Shown: positions 34,903-48,394 of the stretch, one piece after another
Layout of the letters: each line of letters starts with the position of its first letter
How positions within the stretch are numbered: position 1 is the first letter of the stretch
NCBI RefSeq assembly: GCF_047948215.1
Contig: NC_134464.1
Coordinates: 37,951,020 to 38,015,019 of the forward strand
Length of the DNA: 64,000 nt
Direction: 5' to 3'
Source of the DNA: Lycorma delicatula
Lineage: Eukaryota > Arthropoda > Insecta > Hemiptera > Fulgoridae
Translations under genes and position numbers: made by a program
The notes under the pieces: model-generated
Databases searched by the model: none
What the model was told of the DNA's origin: nothing
The model's input: only the letters and a program-made list of their open reading frames with translations

Positions 34903-37900
34903 ACAAATTATAATTCTTGATCAGGTAAACATTCAGATTTTATCTTCTAAGGAAATGTTCAAAAATTTTCATAATGTTTTCATAAGAAAAAATCTGTTAG
35001 TCATAGTTGAATTTAAGTTAAAATTGTTGAAAGACTGAAATGTACAGTTGAAATAAGTAACATATTGATTACATCAACTTGGTTCAGCCAACTTAATTAG
35101 TCAGTAACAAAGAAAAGGAGTTACTGTAATAGTCCAGTGGCAATTTCCTTAAAATGTCAAAATTGGTGATCCTAGCAGATTCAGATCTACACCACAAAAT
35201 TGATAATGTGAAAAAAAAGGATTAAGAATACAATGAAATAATTTGCCTGGATAAAATATTATATGTTTTATCACAGTCATTATTAAATAATTATGTATGA
35301 TAAATTAATTTTAATTACATTTTTTTTAAATCTCCAAAAACACAGCAACTCTACTATCAAGGATTACTATAAGGGTTTAGTCAACCCTTGACAGACTACT
35401 ACTTAAGAGGAAAATTTAGTGGAATATTAAGTATGTCATTGTAGATTCGCATAACAGAATTTCTTTGCATTATTTTTCACCATAGCACTAATTCACAGAT
35501 ATCAATTAAATATACAAGTAGCCATATTCTGAGTAAATTCTTTATTAACCTTTATATGTATAAATGTTATTGTGTGTGTAATGTGTGTCGTTTGATATAT
35601 AAAGAAATACAAATTTTAATAATGCATATTAACATAATTAAGTAGAAACAGTTGGTAACCATGGCAGTAACAAAATAACAAGTTTTTTATTTTGAATAAA
35701 ATTCTAGGATAAAACAACTATGGTAAATGTATCTCCCCACCTCCTTTTTTTGAAACCAAAATTATATGGTACCTACCAATGATCCATATTTAGAAATTAT
35801 TTTATAAAATTTCATAAAAATTGATTTGTTCATTCTGAAAATATCAAATAAAATGATAACTGACAAAAAAAAATTAGACTAATTATCCCTTGATCATGAA
35901 TGAAATTATCCAAACACGTAACCAAAGTGGCATTTTAATGTAGTGGAATCATTTAATTAGTATAAAAATGTGACTTTGGGTCCAGGAATTATAAGAAAAA
36001 ACAAAGGGGTTTTCCCCCCTTTTGGGAATTTCAATTAGACCAAACACAGATATTTTAGCTATCTAAGGAAGATTAAATTGTGTGAATCTTTTGCCTACCA
36101 TTTGAATAAAATTTTGAGATAAAGGACCTATAAAAATTCTATATTTCAAAATTCCCCTTGACCAATTGAGATCAAAATTAAATGTCATCAATGCTCTATA
36201 TGCAGAGATCATACAGTCAAATTTCATCTAAATTGGTTAATGCAGACTTCAGAATGAAACGTAGGTCTACACAATAAAAATATAATTTAAAGTAACTAAA
36301 GTCTTACTTAATTGGAAATTAATGAATGATCAAAGTTACTTTGCTGATGAGGCAGAATTCTTATATATATCTCTCTCTCCCCCTTTCAACCAAAAGGATC
36401 TGGGTTCAAATCCCAGTAAGGCTTGGCCTTTATTTACATGCTATAAAATTCATTTCTTGTCATAAAAATAGTACGGTAGCTATAATTAGATATAGCTAAT
36501 TATAGTGTTTTTAATTTATTTTTCTGAATAAAAGTTGAGAATTTTAGTTACTAATTGAAAAATTACTTTATTTCCACTTTGAATCAGAAAAATTCAGCTG
36601 TAATTTTATAGGATCATATATATTGCAAGTTTAAAGTTGAGATTTAATGTAATTATAATAATGTAGAAAATTCATGATGGTTTTTAGCTGTAATTAAGAG
36701 ATTAGAGTCACCTGTACATAATATTGATTGTACAGCTTTAATAATAAAATTTATTGTATAAGACTTAACTTTTATTCTTCAAGGCCCATACTTTTGGAGT
36801 TAGATGAAGGTGTTCCTAAGGAACTTTGAACCTATTTTCAGTGAGATTATTGAAAAATACTTGAATTTATTACCAAACTGAGATATGATGAGTAATTAAT
36901 TAGTGTATTAATTTGGGAATAGCAAGAACCTATTCTTAAATTTGCCTTTTGCAAATTTTAAGTTAAATACCTAGTGCAGATCTCTTGAGGTAGCACCCAT
37001 AAGTAGCTTTCCTTATTTGTATAGTGATTATCCTTGTAACTTTTTAAATATCAACTCGGAAATAATAATTAAAGCCAATAACAAAATGATGACCAGGTCT
37101 ATTATTAAACAGAAATGTCTTTTGATTTCCATTGCAAAGTGGCAGCATATCTACACTTCATTTGTAAGTTCTGGGTTTGAATCTGATTCTGTTCAGGCTA
37201 ATAATTTTTCATAAATTAAAAAATTTATCTCATCTTCATAATAAAAATTAAAAAAAATTAAGTGATTTATTTGGTGTAAGTTGGTATCACTAAAAAATAA
37301 ATGAACTATCCAATTTTGATAATTTTCTTTAAACTTCAACTGACTGTAAATTTGGAAGAGAAGGAGATATTCAGATGTAAAATATAATTGTATTAATTTA
37401 TTAAAAAAAAAAAAAATTATACCCAAAAAATCATAAAACTTATTTATTAATATATAAATATTGCTTGTTTATCTAATTACAAATGAACAGTATATTTATT
37501 GCATTTTGTGTTAATTATTTTTACTTAGCATTATGACTTAATTTTAAATTTATTTATAATGCAGGTATAAGGGAGTTTATGAGAAACATTTTCTTATTCA
37601 AGCAGCCTGTCAATCATAATATTTTTTTATGAATATGGACTGTAGTTAGTAGGCTGCTGTTGGAATTTTGATAAGTAGTAAATATAATTGCTTGCGTTCA
37701 ATGGTTCTCTTTCCTGAAATCAGAAAATATAGTTACATATTCTTTATAACAGTTATTCTTAAATTAATGAATTAATGAAATATATTTTTACCAAGTGTTA
37801 AACAAACAACTGTTTGGAATTCAACCAAGAGTTTTTAATTCATACTTTGTTTCAAAATTGTGAAAATATTTAAAGGTAAATTTTTAAATCAAAAGATTTC

Positions 37901-39689
37901 CAATTTAAATCCCATTGAATAATTAACATTTTTAATTTTTAATGATAAATATGGCTTTATATGTAACTTTGGTAAATATCTTTCATCATTACTTTTATTT
38001 TTTTAAATTTTTTATAAAAAGTTTATATTAATTATTTTAATTTTATATTATTATTATTTTTGCTCTATCATATTATTTAAATGACATTTTTCAATTAAAG
38101 CTGAGAATTTAATTGTGAAATCAAACTTCCACTACAATTAAAAGTTTCACTTAAAAAAGACTTCTACTTAAAAAAGTAATTAAATTAATGTTTTCCTGTT
38201 TTTAACATTTATAAGATGCAGGTATAACAATTTCCCCTCTCTTCTCACGCTTTTTCTTTTTTTGTTCACTCTTATACATGCATACACAAGTATGATACAA
38301 CCTTTCTATCTTACCTCGCACAAATGCAACCCTTTCTCTTCCACTCAATTATTTTTTTGTCAGTTCTTTTTTTTTCACTTATATACTGATGTGCAAGGCC
38401 CACGTGTACAGATCTGTTTTGTGTGTATGTATTATTACTATTTTTTTTCTATTCTGTACCAGATTTGAACTCAGAACTATTCAGATAAAAAGTTTGATGC
38501 TACCTGAACGCCTGGTGGTTTATAATATTACATCATCATTAATATCATGTGAAATTAATTAAACGGGAGTGTTGCCAGAATAGTTAAATTTTAAAACCAA
38601 GTACATATTTAATCAACATTAAAATGGTATTATAATGAAACAGAAAATTACGATGAAATATTATTAAAAAAAAAACTATTTTGCTTTTCCACCTTTATTT
38701 TGTTTTTAATTATTAAGAAAAAGAATTTGAAATTTTCAAATTGATAACCCTCCTCTTCCAATCTAATTGCAGACTGGAGGATGTAAATTTCATTTCACAA
38801 TAATATCTACTGATATCTACTGACATCTGAATACATATTTGATATTAAAACTTAACTATTCTGACAACATTCTTGCTTAATTAACATGCTATATTGCAAT
38901 AGTATATTACTACTGACCTTGTGACCTACTTTTTATCTGAATTTAATTGAATTCGAATTTGGTCATACTTGGACATTTTTCAAAGCTCTACAAAATTCAT
39001 CTCTTAACCAAACAAATAAATACATAGAACATGTAATTGGGCATCCCCATCCCAATTTTTTTGTTATGTTTATTTACTGATAAATAAATAAATAAAAAGA
39101 ACTTAATATAATCATTATATCTTCTCTAGTGTCTGCCAGTACAGCTTGTTTTTATGCTGGTTAGAAGGTAAAAGGGAAACTTATTTTTCTATAGTTTTTT
39201 ATTATTTTACTTTTGTTTTTGTATATATTTTGCGTTAAGTAATATAGGAAAAGTGGTGTGGGAAACATGATATATTATCATAACATTATAGCTTTAAGTA
39301 TAATTGTACTATTACAATAAAAGTAAATTCATTTCATTAGAAAAAAGTGATCAGCTGATCAAATGTCAATTTACCAAAATTTTCTCCAGTATTTAATTTT
39401 TAGTTTCTTGTGAATATAGCTAGATTAGCTATATTAAAGGAGAAGTATGTTCGTCTGTCTAAATTAAAGGGTACAACTAGTTCATCTACATCAGTAAACT
39501 ATTTAGCTGCATTGATAGCGATGGGTATGAACATGCATGTATGAAGTGTACAAACATGAGCAATTTACAGGTTCCAACTTCATGTACACATGTTCATTGT
39601 AATTTGGTCTGCTCGGATAATATTTGCTGTGAGAGTGTCATGTTCAGACATGCATATATGTTTGAACAAGTCGTGGTGTTAGCAGTATA
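34903..39689. other. AT-rich spacer with tRNA-like relics only
   Basis: Short B-box-like pieces occur near 36400 (GGTTCAAATCCCAGTAAGG), 37165 (GGGTTTGAATCTGATT) and 38462 (minus strand), probably eroded family B SINEs. No convincing coding exon seen. Confidence 0.4.
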
Positions 39690-40125
39690 AAAGAGGCATA
39701 AGGGATTACAGAATGTCAATTAAGTTTCGAATGTAAAGTGTGCTGCTGGTGGCCTTATTTAAGTTATTAAAATCATACTTTTTTGGAAATAATAATAATT
39801 GAGGTTTCAGTTTTTTAGTGTGCAGTAAAACGGTGTAAATTTTTTTTTTAATTAGATTCTTATGCAAAATGGATAAATTGTGAAAAAATGAAGTGAGCCA
39901 TCTACATCAGTGAATCAGTTGGTAAAGAGACAAACTTGTACGACAGTTATTTAAATTATTGTTTTACCTCGTTGATTGAAAAGCCACAGTGCGCTGTTTG
40001 CTTTCAAGTCCTCTCTGATGAAAGCATGAAGTCATCAAAATTAATTTGACACTTGGAAACTTAACATATAAATCATAAAAGCAAGCCCTTGGAATTTTTC
40101 GAAAGAAAATTACAACTTTGAGAAA
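39690..40125 (+). pseudogene. hAT-type transposase N-terminal relic
   Basis: Frames near 39950-40100 read QCAVCFQVLSDESMKSSKLI, then LGNLTYKS and KPLEFFERK. This matches the BED-finger region of hAT transposases of the ZBED5/SCAND3 type (CxxCxxVLxNxSMKPSKLxxHLxTxH...KPLEFFxRK). A TATAAAAG lies upstream near 39687. Only the N-terminal part was found; stops present. Confidence 0.65.
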
Positions 40126-40223
40126 TTTTATCCATTTATAAAAATTGATGAAATTTTTAATTTATATGCTTATAATAATTACATGTATATGTAACTGAAT
40201 CTTTTGTACATTATACACACAGG

Positions 40224-40228
<5 letters not shown>

Positions 40229-40271
<43 letters not shown>
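40229..40271. repeat. (TA)n microsatellite
   Basis: About 21 TA units. Shorter (TA)n runs also occur at about 2728-2756, 40578-40604, 45094-45117, 49101-49129 and 60740-60775. Confidence 0.95.
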
Positions 40272-40275
<4 letters not shown>

Positions 40276-40573
40276 TTAGTGAAATTAATGTTATTAAGAT
40301 TCTTATTATTCTTCTATACTGTTAAATTACATTTAAATTCTATTAAATAAACCACTTAGTACAGAATACAAATATTTTACCTTAATTTTTCATGGAAGTA
40401 CCTTTGTGGGATTCCACATCCTCAGTCATGACTACAATAATTCTGTTACTGCTTAATAAAAATTTAAAAATAAAAATACTAAAATAATGAAAATAGTGTA
40501 TTAAACACATGTGAATTAATATTATATTTTGTTCCAGGTGGTTTACGCAATTGAATTTAAATATATATATTTA

Positions 40574-40607
<34 letters not shown>

Positions 40608-43289
40608 TTTAAAATTAATTTAAAAAATGAGATTAATAAAATTACTGTGATTATTAGTAAAATATGTTTCTAATAATAACAACCTATGTTTCTGAGTTTT
40701 AAAAGATACAGAGGTAAAAAGGTACTTTTTACAGAGGTAAAAAAACAGTACAACCAAATATTTTTGTGTTCTACAATATTCTCAGATAAGAATAGTGTAG
40801 AATAAAGAGAGTAGTGGATGCATCCACATGAAATAGATCTGAAAATAAAAAAAAAATGAATGGAAGAAGAAAAATTGTGTTTGTGCAAGGTAAGTTAGTA
40901 ACAGGGATTATATCCATGTACATGCAAGAGTAAATAAATAAAGAAAAGGTGTCAGAATTTTCTGATTGTTCAATTTACCTGATTTGCATCTCTGCCAATT
41001 TGCTACTTTCCACATGTTCCATAAATTTAATGCCTTGAATAGGATAGGCTCGTAGCAGACCAGGATCTAAATCAGCTAACATTCAGTCTAACAGTAGTAT
41101 ATAACATACTCGCATAATCTGTGGGATTGTGATGTTTGGTATTTTATGGATAGAAGCAATAATAATGATTAGTGAGAAAATTAATATTGAATTTAACATT
41201 GCTAAAAATTTGTAGAATTCTTTAATAATAACATACCATCATGATTTGTAAGACAATTAGAATTAAAAAATTTCTTTCAAATAACAATATTCAGCCAAAA
41301 AGAAAAAATTAACAAAACAAAACTGCTAGTTGTTAAATAAACGTAGGAATGTTAAATTACAAGATGAAACTTATTATTCTGAGAAATATTAACTTATGAC
41401 TGGAATCGGAATTTAATGTTAACTTAATTATTTTTTTTGTGTTTATTCAGGAAATAAATATTTTTATGTAAAAATAATGTGTAAATTATTTCACAAATCC
41501 AAAACTCATTTTCTTTACTTGCTTTAATTTTATTTATTATATAGATAGGAATGAAATTTTCTTTTTTTCTTTGCAATGATTTTAATAGGTGTGTAAAATA
41601 TACTTTTATTTCCATGAACTTGAATTACCATAACTAATTAAAAAATAAGCAACTTCAATTTGTTAATTTAAACTATTTAATGCTGCAAATAAATTTTTAC
41701 TGTGATTAATAAGCCAAACAAAAAGAGATAATGGAAGTGAATTTTTATATCTCTTTAAACTGAAAAAAATTAGAAATTATTTATATGAAATTAGTTTGGC
41801 TTAGATAAATGGCTTAGTTAAATTTCTGTAAATAAATATAAATATTTGTTTTTAACGTCTAAAATAATTATATTAATAATCTGTAACTCTGAATTTGCAC
41901 GCAGTTAGCAAACATTTAACCACATATTTTAATGAATTCATCAAAATTTTAATTTAATCACATGAAAATATTTAGTGAAATTTTTTCTCTATAAGTATAA
42001 ATGAAATATACACAATCAGGTCACAGGTAAAAAATTACATTATAAGAGTCATGTAACAACATAAGATAGAATTTCATTCCCATATTTTGTGATTATGTTT
42101 AAAACAAAAAAAAAAAAAAAAAACAGAATAAATTGCATAAAGTCTTTCAATTCAATCATTTTAAGCTCTATTTGTATTTACTTTATGCACTATTTGTTGG
42201 ATAATTCCTTTTTACTGAAAAACAATAACCAAAATTACATTTTATTTCATAATATTTATTTCTAATTTTATAGTTGGACAAAAAAACAAGTGATTTACTT
42301 GTAAAGGACTTAATAAAAACTGAACAGTGAAACCATTCTTTTGTGTTCTTAAAAAAATTGAAAAAAAAATTTTCATTTTGAGGTCTCCCATACTCAAGGG
42401 GAAGCATTTGTATAAAATTAATTTTTAAGAAAATAATCAGTAAGTGTTGATAATAAATTTAAAAAAATAACTTTTTAAAATAGTTAAAAAAAATACATAC
42501 AGGCCATAATTATAAGTAAACAAAATTTGTAATTTTTTAGAAAGGGGGAGAAATCTTTGGGTAATATTTTTAAATACTAGAATAAGATTATTAAAAAATT
42601 AAGATTTTTGATATTAAACAAAATGTGAGATGGATTTCAATTTAAAATAAGTTTTAAAAAAATGTTGTTAAAAATATTTTTAAATATTTTTGGTTACCAC
42701 AGATCATTGGAATGGGATAGGCAAAAAAATGTATAATGGTTTTAAGACCGTTGATGTCAAAATATAGATGTAAAAAACTCCCATTAACTCCTTTTTTAAA
42801 ATAAGGTATAACTAAAAAAGAAAAGTATATAAAGTAATTTTTTGGTGGAGGGGTGAATATTAAATAAAAATTTTTCATAATTGTGATTTTTATAAAAAAA
42901 ATTTAGAAAAAGGTTTTACTTAAGTGCCCCAGCAAAGATTTGAATCACCCCCACCCTTTTTTAAAATCTTTGCAAAAATTTAACACATTCTTTTACCCCA
43001 AAGGTAGTTCCAGTTTGCAAGTCTACCAAGTTTGAAGAAAGTCGTTCAGTGGAGTCCAGAGTTATAACACCAAATATCGGCCACATATATACATACATAC
43101 ACACAAATATCTGACTGACAAAAACAGATTTTTTTGGATTTGAAAGCATTGGAATAAATTTCTTTTTGCAGATTATTTTTTTTGTTAATGTCTTCTTAAA
43201 GACTAAACTTAAAAAAGGCTGATTTTTTTATAGTCTATATACTTTCCTGTTATAGATACAGTAGCGTATATACAGTAGTTTTCATTATT
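40272..43289. other. AT-rich spacer with dispersed repeat fragments
   Basis: Around 42380-42420 the motif GGTCTCCCATACTC...GGGGAAGCATTTGTA resembles 62690-62750 (GGGGCTCCCACACTT...GGGAAAGCATGGTA), suggesting fragments of one unknown element. Around 43010-43130 the pattern of AGTTTGAAGAAAGTCGTTCA plus CATACATACACAC resembles 45270-45380. No gene recognised. Confidence 0.4.
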
Positions 43290-43515
43290 TAATCCCCTCT
43301 CCCCTGGGCCGGACCCACAATTAAGTATAACACAGCCCAGAGGAGTTTCCATATACTCAAACAGACCTCCCTGCTATATATCTGGCATGACAGGTTGGCT
43401 TACCGGTCAGGTCTTTCCTCCGTGCCTGCCTGCTTCTAACTTCCAGAGCAGGGTAACGAGGTCCGACTATATTGTTCCTGGGCCCCATCCCAGAAGCTGG
43501 AACTTGGTCTATCAA
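43290..43515. repeat. GC-rich dispersed repeat fragment
   Basis: A 225-base block with sharply higher GC (CCCCTGGGCCGGACCCACAA, GTAACGAGGTCCGACTATAT, CCTGGGCCCCATCCCAGAAG). It contains no open frame and no recognised gene. Its composition contrasts with the flanks, so it is probably a retroelement or SINE insertion. Confidence 0.45.
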
Positions 43516-43790
43516 TATAGTTGAAAAGTAAAAAGCTAACTGTTCACTTCAAAATTTTGCTCATACTGTTGCTACCCACATACAACTACATTATATATTT
43601 TTCTATTTTTTTTTTTTGGATGAAAACTGTAGGAGAGACGTAGATTTAATTAAATTCATCAAGATTTATTGAATCCTTTCTGAGCAACTGAAGCAAGACT
43701 GAATGGTACGTTCAGTGCGGCAAGAATTAACCACACAAGCTCTGCAATACATAGGAGCATAAAAGATCTCGAATACCGAGATCATACATA

Positions 43791-44345
43791 CAGAGTGTTT
43801 CTAAAATGGTGGGCTGGCAATACTTTTTCAGATTCTACTTTAATTTGATACTAATTTACAATACTAGAATTAACAATAAATAAAAACAATTAATATTTAA
43901 TTGAATTGAATGTAAAGTGGAGGACATGAAAACAGACACAAAATTACATCAATTTTCTGTCATATATTTGTTAACAGATTTTAAAAAATAAAATGCCATT
44001 TTTTTCAAAATAAAAGGCTTAATATGTTAGTAAATAACATAAACTTTTATAAAACTTATATTTACGGAGATATGATAGATTGAAAAATAAACATGGCCGC
44101 CATTTTGTAATTTGCAAATTCCTGATTTTTTGCTAATTTTTAAAAATTTATTACCAAAATGCCTACAAAATATTAATATTAACGTCTATCGAAACTTGAG
44201 ATATAAATTTTTATATTAAAATAACAAAATGGTAGACAGGAGGAGAGCAAAGAGAAATCTCCATGTTTCCCTAGAGTACTTTTTGTTTAATTTTACAAGT
44301 AGAATCCGAAAAAGTTCACCAGCTCACCATTTTAGAAACACTTTG
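43791..44345. mobile_element. MITE with ~50-bp inverted ends and TA target
   Basis: CAGAGTGTTTCTAAAATGGT at 43791 is matched inverted at 44345 (CAAAGTGTTTCTAAAATGGT). The arms extend about 50 bases through TTTTTCAGATTCTACT and TTTTTCGGATTCTACT. TA flanks both ends (43789-43790, 44346-44347). The 555 bases contain no transposase. Consistent with a Tc1/mariner-mobilised non-autonomous element. Confidence 0.85.
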
Positions 44346-44439
44346 TAGAAAGAATGTGACCTCAAGATTGTAAAGTTAGTCTAATTTAGAGCTAATTACT
44401 TTTTTAAAGGTAATTTCTAATTTCTGAAATTCAAAGGTA

Positions 44440-44570
44440 ATTTGTGGTTGGGGTTCAATTAACTACACTTCTCAGGAATTGTTGGCTTGAGTCTGTAAAA
44501 GATTATACTTCATTTAATGATGTAAATATCATCCTCCTCTCATTGGGCCATGCAGGGTTTGTTTATTATT
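44440..44570 (+). repeat. SINE family A, partial old copy
   Basis: TTGTGGTTGGGGTTCAATTA, then CTCAGGAATTGTTGGCTTGA and TACACTTC-type segments match the body of the 17400 SINE. The tRNA head and tail are missing. Confidence 0.6.
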
Positions 44571-46964
44571 CACTCGAACAGATTGCAATGTACACATTAG
44601 AAAAAAAATAATAAATTAATGGTTACTTCAGTTTTAGTTGCATTAATACTGAGTTTGTTATTGAATAAATAAAAGATTTACAAAAAAATTACTTATCTAT
44701 CCTTCAAATCAAAAAATTAATTGATTAAAAGAATATTTATAACTTGAAATTACAAAAAAGCTGGAGAAGTATTCCATGATTTTCCCAGCTATTAATAATA
44801 AAAATTAAGAATTAGAGCCAAAAAGCAAACACGGAGTATATATTTTTTGAAGGTAGGGAATAAATTTTTAAAAAAAGTTAAAAAATTAGCTTAAAAATGT
44901 TTATGCATTTTAGGTTCAGGGTCTACAATTTAAAAAAAATTGTAGACTTCTTGATAGCTCTACATATGATGTATAAACTTTAAAAAAAGTTTTTAAAAAT
45001 ACTTAAACCAAAGGGAAATAGAACAAAAGGACAAAAAATATATATATTTCAATTTTAAAAGGTGAGGTTGATTTTTTAAAATGTTTTTTCAATTATATAT
45101 ATATATATATATATATGTTTATATTGTAAGTATAAAATTTGCTTTAATAAAGTTTTTCTGTAAAATGCCGCTGAAGAAAATCAGACTTGGATTTTTTTGT
45201 GATATCTCCCACCTTTGAACAAATTTAAAAAAATAATAATATGATCATTGCTCCATGTATAGTAATACTTGAACCAAATTTGAAAAAAAAACTGATTTGG
45301 TCAATCCAAATATACAAGGCCAAAAGCACTGCGACAAACACAAACGTGTATATGTAAGCACATACATACAAACATATGTTTTTTTTGTCTAGATGAACTA
45401 TTTGGTCCCTAAAACATAAAAATTTTCAAAAAGCCTGATACTCCATTTTTGACAAGATCACCATACTTTCCTCTTTAATTTAGCTAATAGCTATATTAAC
45501 ATAGCTTTTTTAATAACTATATTAGCAGAAAAGTAAAACAAGAAAATGTTAAACTGCACTAAAAAAAAATATTTGAATAAGTAATTTCATTTAAATATTA
45601 TAAATCCACTACATCAAGCTCAAAGTTGAATACTCATCATTATGTTAAGCATTGATTTTTTATATAAAATTAGAGTTTTTATATCTATTACTGCTCCTGA
45701 TTTCAAATTTTAGTGATAAAAAATCACTATATTCAAAATCTTGTTATCATATATCTTTGACCAATTCCATTTGTTTTCATTCGTAATAATGTGTAAATTG
45801 AAATCCACTGTTCTGATTAAAGATGTTTTATATCAAAATAAATAATTTAATAACTGGGATTAATTTTGAAAAATAGGCATGTTAACTACCATGAGTTGAT
45901 TAAAATATACAATTTATAATTTATTAATTTCTTTTTAATTATTAACTTATTATTTTACCTATGTTCAAAAACACTCGTATAGTGACTACTATTTCATCAA
46001 AATAGGAATATACATTACTTAAAAATAATAACCTTAAATTACAGAAAAGAGACGTCAGTCTTCTTCCAGTCATTTGATAAAACTGTTTATCTACTGCTAA
46101 TAAATAATCACTGTTGTGAATATATGAGCTTATGTTTTGGTGGCTTATTAAAGTTGATTTAAACTAGAAACAAATTATTAAATTAATTTTAGTGATTATT
46201 TTTTATATTTTTAAAATTCTCTACAACAGTTTATAATGTCTTTTATGGAGAGATGTTATGTGCAGTAGTTGTTATATATTTTATTAAATTAAGGTCTTTA
46301 ATTAGTTTATTTTTATTTTTAATGTAACATAAATTGACAAATTCTAGTTATTCATCTGTTGTAGTTTAGTTCTATTGCTACATGTAACTTTTCAAGAGTA
46401 TAACATAAATTTGTCATTACTAATTTCTAATATTGTTGTAAAATAACAATATTAAAATATTTAAAAAAACATGTTTGTATCTTTTAATGTTGACTGCATA
46501 ATTAGATATTTTTCATATTTGTATGTTTGTAAGTGCATCTGATAACATTTTGTAAAACTTCTGTTGGTTATATCAAAACAAAATAGCTTAGAGTTTTGCT
46601 TTCTACATTTTATCATTTGCATTATGTATTCTTATGAATTTATTTATTTAAAGATTTGTTATCTGTTTCATATTCTATTTTCTAGTTGGTTTAATTTTTT
46701 TTACATTTAGTTTTATTACATGTTTATATTTTTTAATGTTGCATCAAAAAATCTATATCGTTATTTTTTATTTCTAGTGGATTTTCAATATGTGGTAAAA
46801 AGTGTTTAGTTAGTATACAATATTTAGAATTGATTTGTTAATGTGAATTACTGAAATGTTATCTACATATCTAAACTAAAGTTTTAATTTATTTGTATAA
46901 TATTAAAAATTGTTATTTCTTTCATATGTTAGGGAAGGAATTGAAATACTTCAATTTTGTAAAC
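44571..46964. other. AT-rich spacer with dispersed repeat fragments
   Basis: 45270-45380 is probably part of the same unknown repeat as 43010-43130 (CCAAATTTGAAAAAA...CATACATACAAAC). The rest is AT-rich and unrecognised. Confidence 0.35.
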
Positions 46965-47105
46965 AGGTGGAATCGCTTGAGCAAAATCTGGAATATACAC
47001 AGATAAAAAAAATCCATCCTAAACCTTTGGGAAGTTCACAAGTTTTCTGGGGGCATACATTGTCATGAAGCAAACACACTCCACGAGTCAAAAGATAAAC
47101 ATGAT
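46965..47105 (-). pseudogene. mariner transposase fragment
   Basis: On the minus strand it reads CLLHDNVCPQKTCELPKGLGW, matching the second catalytic block (LLHDNARPH) of mariner transposases. At DNA level it is closely similar to 58685-58800. Only about 140 bases remain. Confidence 0.65.
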
Positions 47106-47110
47106 CGATT

Positions 47111-47138
47111 TACCTCACGTCGGCAACGACGTGAGGTA
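47111..47138. other. Perfect 12-bp hairpin with GCAA loop
   Basis: TACCTCACGTCG, loop GCAA, CGACGTGAGGTA. The stem is perfect and GC-rich in otherwise AT-rich DNA. It stands about 35 bases before a TATAAATA sequence. Confidence 0.85.
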
Positions 47139-47340
47139 CGATTGGCGTTTTTCATTCGTTTTTATTCGTTATAAATAGACGCATAATCATTCCGTGTCAC
47201 AATACAACTACGAAATCTTATAAAGTGCTAGCAAAACAACTGAGACCAGATGGCAATGAGCCCTGTTGTGGGTGAACCTGTGCGCATGCGACGCGAAAAC
47301 GATTCCGAAACGACCATAGTATTTTTATACTAGGCTTAAT
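47139..47340 (+). promoter_or_regulatory. Promoter-like, CpG-containing island
   Basis: This block has more CG than its surroundings and a TATAAATA near 47171, followed about 20 bases on by ATCATTCCGTGTC, which could be a transcription start. It also contains TGTGCGCATGCGACGCGAAA. No gene was recognised downstream. It could be the end of an unrecognised transposon. Confidence 0.35.
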
Positions 47341-48169
47341 GTATTCTTGTGTGAAATTTTTGTATTCATATTTTTGTTATATAAAAAAGCACAGAAAAAT
47401 TCGGATTCAAAAAAATGATGTTCCAAACTATTCTGATTTTCACTGAGTTAAGATTTTTATTTACTTATGATTGGCCAAAATCCTTAATTATCATACCCAT
47501 CCATTAACTGAGAAAGGCAGTTTATTGAAGTTTAAAATTTGTTGGTACTAACTTTTTCTGACATCAAAGGTATTAAATTAAAATACGATTATGTTTTTTT
47601 AATTATTATTATTATTATTTTTTTTTTGTTAACAGAAGAAAGAAAGCATTTTAAACTAGATGTCTAAAAATGGCAACTTAAAATCAAACTTTTTCTACAA
47701 GAGATTATTTTTAAAATGCTTAAGTTTTTGAACTGTGTTCTAGAATAAAATATTTTATTGATTTGAGATAATATGTGTTTTAAGTACAGTTGTTTATTAT
47801 ATGATTTTTACCTAACTGGTTTTTGAATGTACTATTCTTTTTCAGAGAGAGACCTTAAGACAAGACTTCTTAAAATTTAAAAATACTTAATTTATAAGCA
47901 CTGTTAAATGAAAATTGAACAAATGAAAACATTTTAAAGATTTTAGTTTGCAAGTGGATTGGCTAAACCTGAAGAGTTATTTCTTTTTAAATTGCTTAAA
48001 AATTATATTATTTTATATCTTTAATATTTCTAATTTTGAACAAAGCAAAACTAAAATAGTTTTAAAAATAGTCAAAGAAACTTATGAAACAGGGAGGTTA
48101 TCTAATAAATTCTTTCAAATGTTACCAAAATCTAAAATATTTAAAAATTTATTTAAAACTGTTTAGCTC
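47341..48169. other. AT-rich spacer, no gene seen
   Basis: A 72-codon + strand frame at 47948-48166 is low-complexity Lys/Ile/Phe sequence without start context or known motifs, so not called. Confidence 0.35.
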
Positions 48170-48255
48170 AGCTTGGTGGCATAGGTGATAATGTATTTGC
48201 TTGTTAAACCAAAGGTTCTGCATTTAATTCCTGACTTGAGTCTGAAAAATGTATA
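48170..48255 (+). repeat. tRNA-derived SINE relic, family B
   Basis: TGGTGGCATAGGTGATAATG (A-box-like) and GGTTCTGCATTTAATTCCTG (B-box-like) at tRNA spacing. Degraded. Confidence 0.45.
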
Positions 48256-48394
48256 AGAAGACATCCCTAATGTGTTACTTATGACATCAATAATTGATGT
48301 AAATAGAAAATTAAAAAAATATATATATATTTTAATATGTTTAAATGTAATTTTTTTTTTTAAATAAGTGCCAAAAAATTTGAAGAAATAATAC

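Noticed and set aside
36380..36425. tRNA gene near GGTTCAAATCCCAG
   Set aside because: Only a B-box-like sequence is present; no acceptor stem or A box at correct spacing.
42961..43149. 62-codon minus-strand frame
   Set aside because: Sequence is a dispersed-repeat type resembling 45270-45380; no start context or protein family.
47948..48166. 72-codon + strand frame
   Set aside because: Low-complexity AT-driven composition and no motif; likely chance.
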